A stretch of 49,673 nt of DNA from Bacteroidales bacterium (GTDB taxonomy: Bacteria; Bacteroidota; Bacteroidia; Bacteroidales; UBA12077), in assembly GCA_018334675.1 (NCBI GenBank), contig JAGXLL010000018.1, positions 1 to 49,673 of the forward strand. The letters are read 5' to 3'. The first letter of the stretch is position 1, and every line of letters begins with the position of its first letter. Shown here piece by piece: positions 48,119-49,673 of this stretch. The notes under the pieces are model-generated. The model was not told the DNA's origin. It was given only the letters and a program-made list of their open reading frames with translations, and searched no databases. Both the position numbers and the translations under genes were made by a program.

Positions 48119-48568
48119 ATGGGCATTTTATCCAATACTTGCAAATACGCCATCCGGGCAGCCATCTATCTGGCCTTGAATGAAAAAGAAGATGAGAAGA
48201 TCGGCATCAAGACGATCGCCAAAGACCTGGACATCCCCACGCCTTTTTTGGGAAAGATTTTGCAGAACCTGGTACGCCACAAGATCATGGTCTCCACCAA
48301 GGGCCCTCATGGGGGATTCGGACTGGCCAGGGATCCGGATGAGATCAGCCTGCTGGATATCATCCGGGTGATCGACGGGATGGACACCTTCCACGAATGC
48401 CTGATCGGGCTAAAGAGTTGCCGGGAATACGGCCATGATGTGATACCGTGTCCCATTCACGACTATTTTAGGCCCATCAGCAATCAGTTGTATCAGCTTT
48501 TCGAGGAGCAGACCATCGGCAAGCTGAAAGACCGCATTGAGGCAGCCGAAGGGGAAATAGGTATTTAG
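48119..48568 (+). CDS. Rrf2-family transcription regulator
   Basis: A 149-residue winged-helix regulator of the Rrf2 family (IscR/NsrR/CymR relatives). The N-terminal HTH reads NTCKYAIRAAIYLALNEKED and then IGIKTIAKDLDIPTPFLGKI. The wing is GPHGGFGLARDPDEISLLDI. Three cysteines follow in ECLIGLKSC and VIPCPIHDYF, spaced C-x6-C-x9-C, where IscR/NsrR bind an iron-sulfur cluster; such a cluster sensor is likely but the spacing is not identical to IscR. No iron-sulfur assembly genes adjoin it. It is co-transcribed with rpiB by position and overlaps the convergent VanZ-like gene by 4 bases. Confidence 0.9.
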   Translation: MGILSNTCKYAIRAAIYLALNEKEDEKIGIKTIAKDLDIPTPFLGKILQNLVRHKIMVSTKGPHGGFGLARDPDEISLLDIIRVIDGMDTFHECLIGLKSCREYGHDVIPCPIHDYFRPISNQLYQLFEEQTIGKLKDRIEAAEGEIGI

Positions 48569-48963
48569 TAGGCTTTGTGCAGGTTGTAGTATGTTAGGCC
48601 CATCAAAAAGGCCAGCAGGGTTCCGCTGGTGTTGGCAATGAAATCGGCCAGCTCTGCACTGCGGTCTGAAGCCAGGTAATATTGAAGCAGCTCCATGAGC
48701 AGACCATAGAGGATGGGACCGGCCAAAACGATCAGGTATACTTTCCAGTGCTTGAAGCTGTTGTAGCGTTTCACCATCAGGTAGATCAGGCTCACCGTCA
48801 GCAGGAAATACATCAGTCCGTGGATCACCTTGTCCGAATTGGCAAACTTCAGGATATTGATCTTCGCGGCCTCCTCCCCCGAGCCCAGGCTGCCGTAGGT
48901 GATAAGGACCAGGATGGCCAGGAGCAGGCCCAGCGGTTTTATGTATTCTCTGTGGATCATCAT
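48565..48963 (-). CDS. VanZ-like family membrane protein
   Basis: A 132-residue membrane protein with about four helices (hydrophobic segments at roughly 9-25, 42-60, 73-92 and 109-125), matching the VanZ-like family. VanZ itself gives low-level teicoplanin resistance, but most family members are of unknown function. The family-typical residues DKVIHGLMYFLLTVSLIY (with the conserved D-K-x-x-H) and an acidic PILYGLLMELLQYYLASDRS segment are present. The start could be Met1 or Met2 (48963/48960). A -7-like element TATTTTTG ends 6 bases upstream. It is convergent with the Rrf2 gene. I would not infer antibiotic resistance from this gene. Confidence 0.85.
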   Translation of the reverse strand: MMIHREYIKPLGLLLAILVLITYGSLGSGEEAAKINILKFANSDKVIHGLMYFLLTVSLIYLMVKRYNSFKHWKVYLIVLAGPILYGLLMELLQYYLASDRSAELADFIANTSGTLLAFLMGLTYYNLHKAY

Positions 48964-49184
48964 CGATGCAAAAATAGAACAAACCCATGGAAAATGATAG
49001 GAAGGTTGGGGTTAAATTAAAAGAACCTTTCGAGCCCTTTCATACTTGCCGAAAAGAAACAGTTGAAAGATAAGAAAATCAGAACCCGGTAACGGATGAT
49101 GGAAATGGAGTTTTCAACTTTTGTTAATAATAATGACAACAACCTATCAGTAAGGATTTTAACCTATTGGTAAATTTGTTGAAA

Positions 49185-49198
49185 ACCTGTTAACAGGT
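49185..49198. repeat. 14-bp palindrome ACCTGTTAACAGGT
   Basis: A perfect palindrome, 15 bases before parS-like site 4. It may be an operator of a dimeric regulator or part of an origin-like region; nothing in the sequence decides. Confidence 0.6.
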
Positions 49199-49212
49199 GT
49201 TGATTGAATGGA

Positions 49213-49228
49213 TGTTTCACGTGGAACA
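49213..49228. other. parS-like centromere site 4
   Basis: TGTTTCACGTGGAACA. One half equals the classical parS TGTTTCAC and the other the variant GTGGAACA of sites 1-3, so it is a hybrid with one mismatch to a perfect palindrome. Intergenic, about 84 bases upstream of hemW. Confidence 0.85.
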
Positions 49229-49311
49229 ACAGGGCTTTGGAGAAGCTGGATTAAAACGGATCCCTGTTCCGCAGCAAAGAGATTTAAAGTATTGTAACAA
49301 AAAAAAGGATC

Positions 49312-49673
49312 ATGGCCGGCCTGTACATACACATACCCTATTGTAAGACGCGCTGTCCGTATTGTGATTTTTTCACCCAGACCCACCTTACCAGCCGGGG
49401 GCGGTTCGAAGAGACGCTGATACGTGAGATGGAGCTGCGCCGCAGCTACCTTACGGGGGCCAAAGTGGAGACGGTCTATTTTGGCGGGGGCACCCCTTCG
49501 CTGTTCACACCGGTTCAGCTCGGCCGCATCCTGGATTCTGTGCACCGGTTGTTCTCCGTGTCGGATAATCCCGAGATCACCCTCGAGGCCAACCCCGACG
49601 ACCTTGACCGCCCCTTCCTCAACGGACTCCTGGAGGCCGGCATCAACCGCCTCAGCCTCGGCACCCAGTCCTC
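49312..49673 (+). CDS. hemW: Radical SAM haem chaperone HemW (N-terminal part; cut by window edge)
   Basis: The first 120 codons of a HemW-type protein, formerly annotated as oxygen-independent coproporphyrinogen III oxidase. HemW binds haem and an iron-sulfur cluster and is thought to insert haem into target proteins. The start MAGLYIHIPYC-KTRCPYCDF contains the radical SAM CxxxCxxC motif. The family segments VETVYFGGGTPSLF and ITLEANPDDL, and the last visible LSLGTQS, fit HemW well (true HemN carries an N-terminal extension that is absent here). The ATG is preceded by AAAAAAAAGGATC. The remainder lies outside the window. Confidence 0.93.
   Translation, partial: MAGLYIHIPYCKTRCPYCDFFTQTHLTSRGRFEETLIREMELRRSYLTGAKVETVYFGGGTPSLFTPVQLGRILDSVHRLFSVSDNPEITLEANPDDLDRPFLNGLLEAGINRLSLGTQS

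Larger units (their letters stand above)
48964..49311. other. 348-base AT-rich spacer with parS-like site and palindrome
   Basis: Gene-free DNA between the divergent VanZ-like and hemW genes. It holds the -7-like element of the VanZ gene (48969-48976), a direct repeat AACCTATNNGTAA (49141-49153 and 49161-49173), a perfect 14-bp palindrome ACCTGTTAACAGGT (49185-49198) and parS-like site 4 (49213-49228). Part of it is strongly AT-rich. No coding frame is convincing. Confidence 0.6.

Noticed and set aside
48565-48963. VanZ-like protein considered as a glycopeptide-resistance determinant
   Set aside because: No other van genes are present, and most family members have no link to resistance.

Overview
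The window is an ordinary chromosomal segment of a member of the Bacteroidota, probably in or near the Marinilabiliales/Bacteroidales. The evidence is the gene content: DUF4271 followed by uroporphyrinogen-III synthase, DUF4292, a GIN-domain (DUF2807) protein, a Bacteroidota-type YbeY, and a flippase / dut / nucleotidyltransferase / TPR / DUF4292 / EnvC-like block. The promoters agree: several genes are preceded by the Bacteroidota -7 element TANNTTTG. The single tRNA does not encode its CCA end. I see no insertion sequence, prophage, rRNA or CRISPR array. The exact taxon is inference.

Layout. 1-7.7 kb, mostly + strand: an edge fragment of a - strand gene diverging from corA, tRNA-Arg(CCT), a CvpA-like protein, tyrS, and two consecutive membrane-anchored SpoIIE/PP2C-type phosphatases. 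7.7-12.4 kb, - strand: a sensor histidine kinase, a large AsmA-like protein and a protein I do not recognise. 12.7-19.4 kb: a U32 peptidase-family protein (+); then on the - strand a GIN-domain protein, an ABC ATPase, the wreck of its FtsX/MacB-type permease, pepE, and an ECF sigma / anti-sigma-like / acidic outer-membrane-protein cluster. 19.7-24.0 kb, + strand: DUF4271, hemD, rnpA and an S41 C-terminal processing protease. 24.4-42.3 kb, almost wholly - strand: uvrC, adenine deaminase, mnmG, ybeY, an RsbW-like ATPase, an EnvC-like protein, DUF4292, a TPR lipoprotein, a sugar nucleotidyltransferase, dut, a Wzx-like flippase, a patatin/beta-barrel protein and a second histidine kinase with a degenerate receiver domain. 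42.4-49.7 kb: a small protein coupled to pheS, an OsmC-like protein, a Crp-family regulator, ruvB, nadA, rpiB, an Rrf2 regulator, a VanZ-like protein and the start of hemW.

How the parts relate. Most genes are housekeeping: translation and RNA maturation (tyrS, pheS, mnmG, ybeY, rnpA, tRNA), repair (uvrC, ruvB, dut), cofactors (hemD, hemW, nadA) and envelope assembly (AsmA-like, EnvC-like, flippase, patatin-barrel, CTP protease). Signalling is well represented: two SpoIIE phosphatases, one RsbW-like kinase, two histidine kinases, an ECF/anti-sigma pair, Crp and Rrf2.

The most notable non-genic signal is a set of four near-perfect parS-like palindromes with core GTTYCACGTGGAAC, at 24.1, 26.3, 28.0 and 49.2 kb. 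All are intergenic, which suggests the window lies in the origin-proximal chromosome-segregation domain. Others are a permease gene reduced to its two ends, a family of short GCGCTAAGCG-type repeats that also runs through the N-terminus of a histidine kinase, and patches of simple repeats (GTTGAACG, CCTTAG) between genes. I did not find a clearly new multi-gene system.
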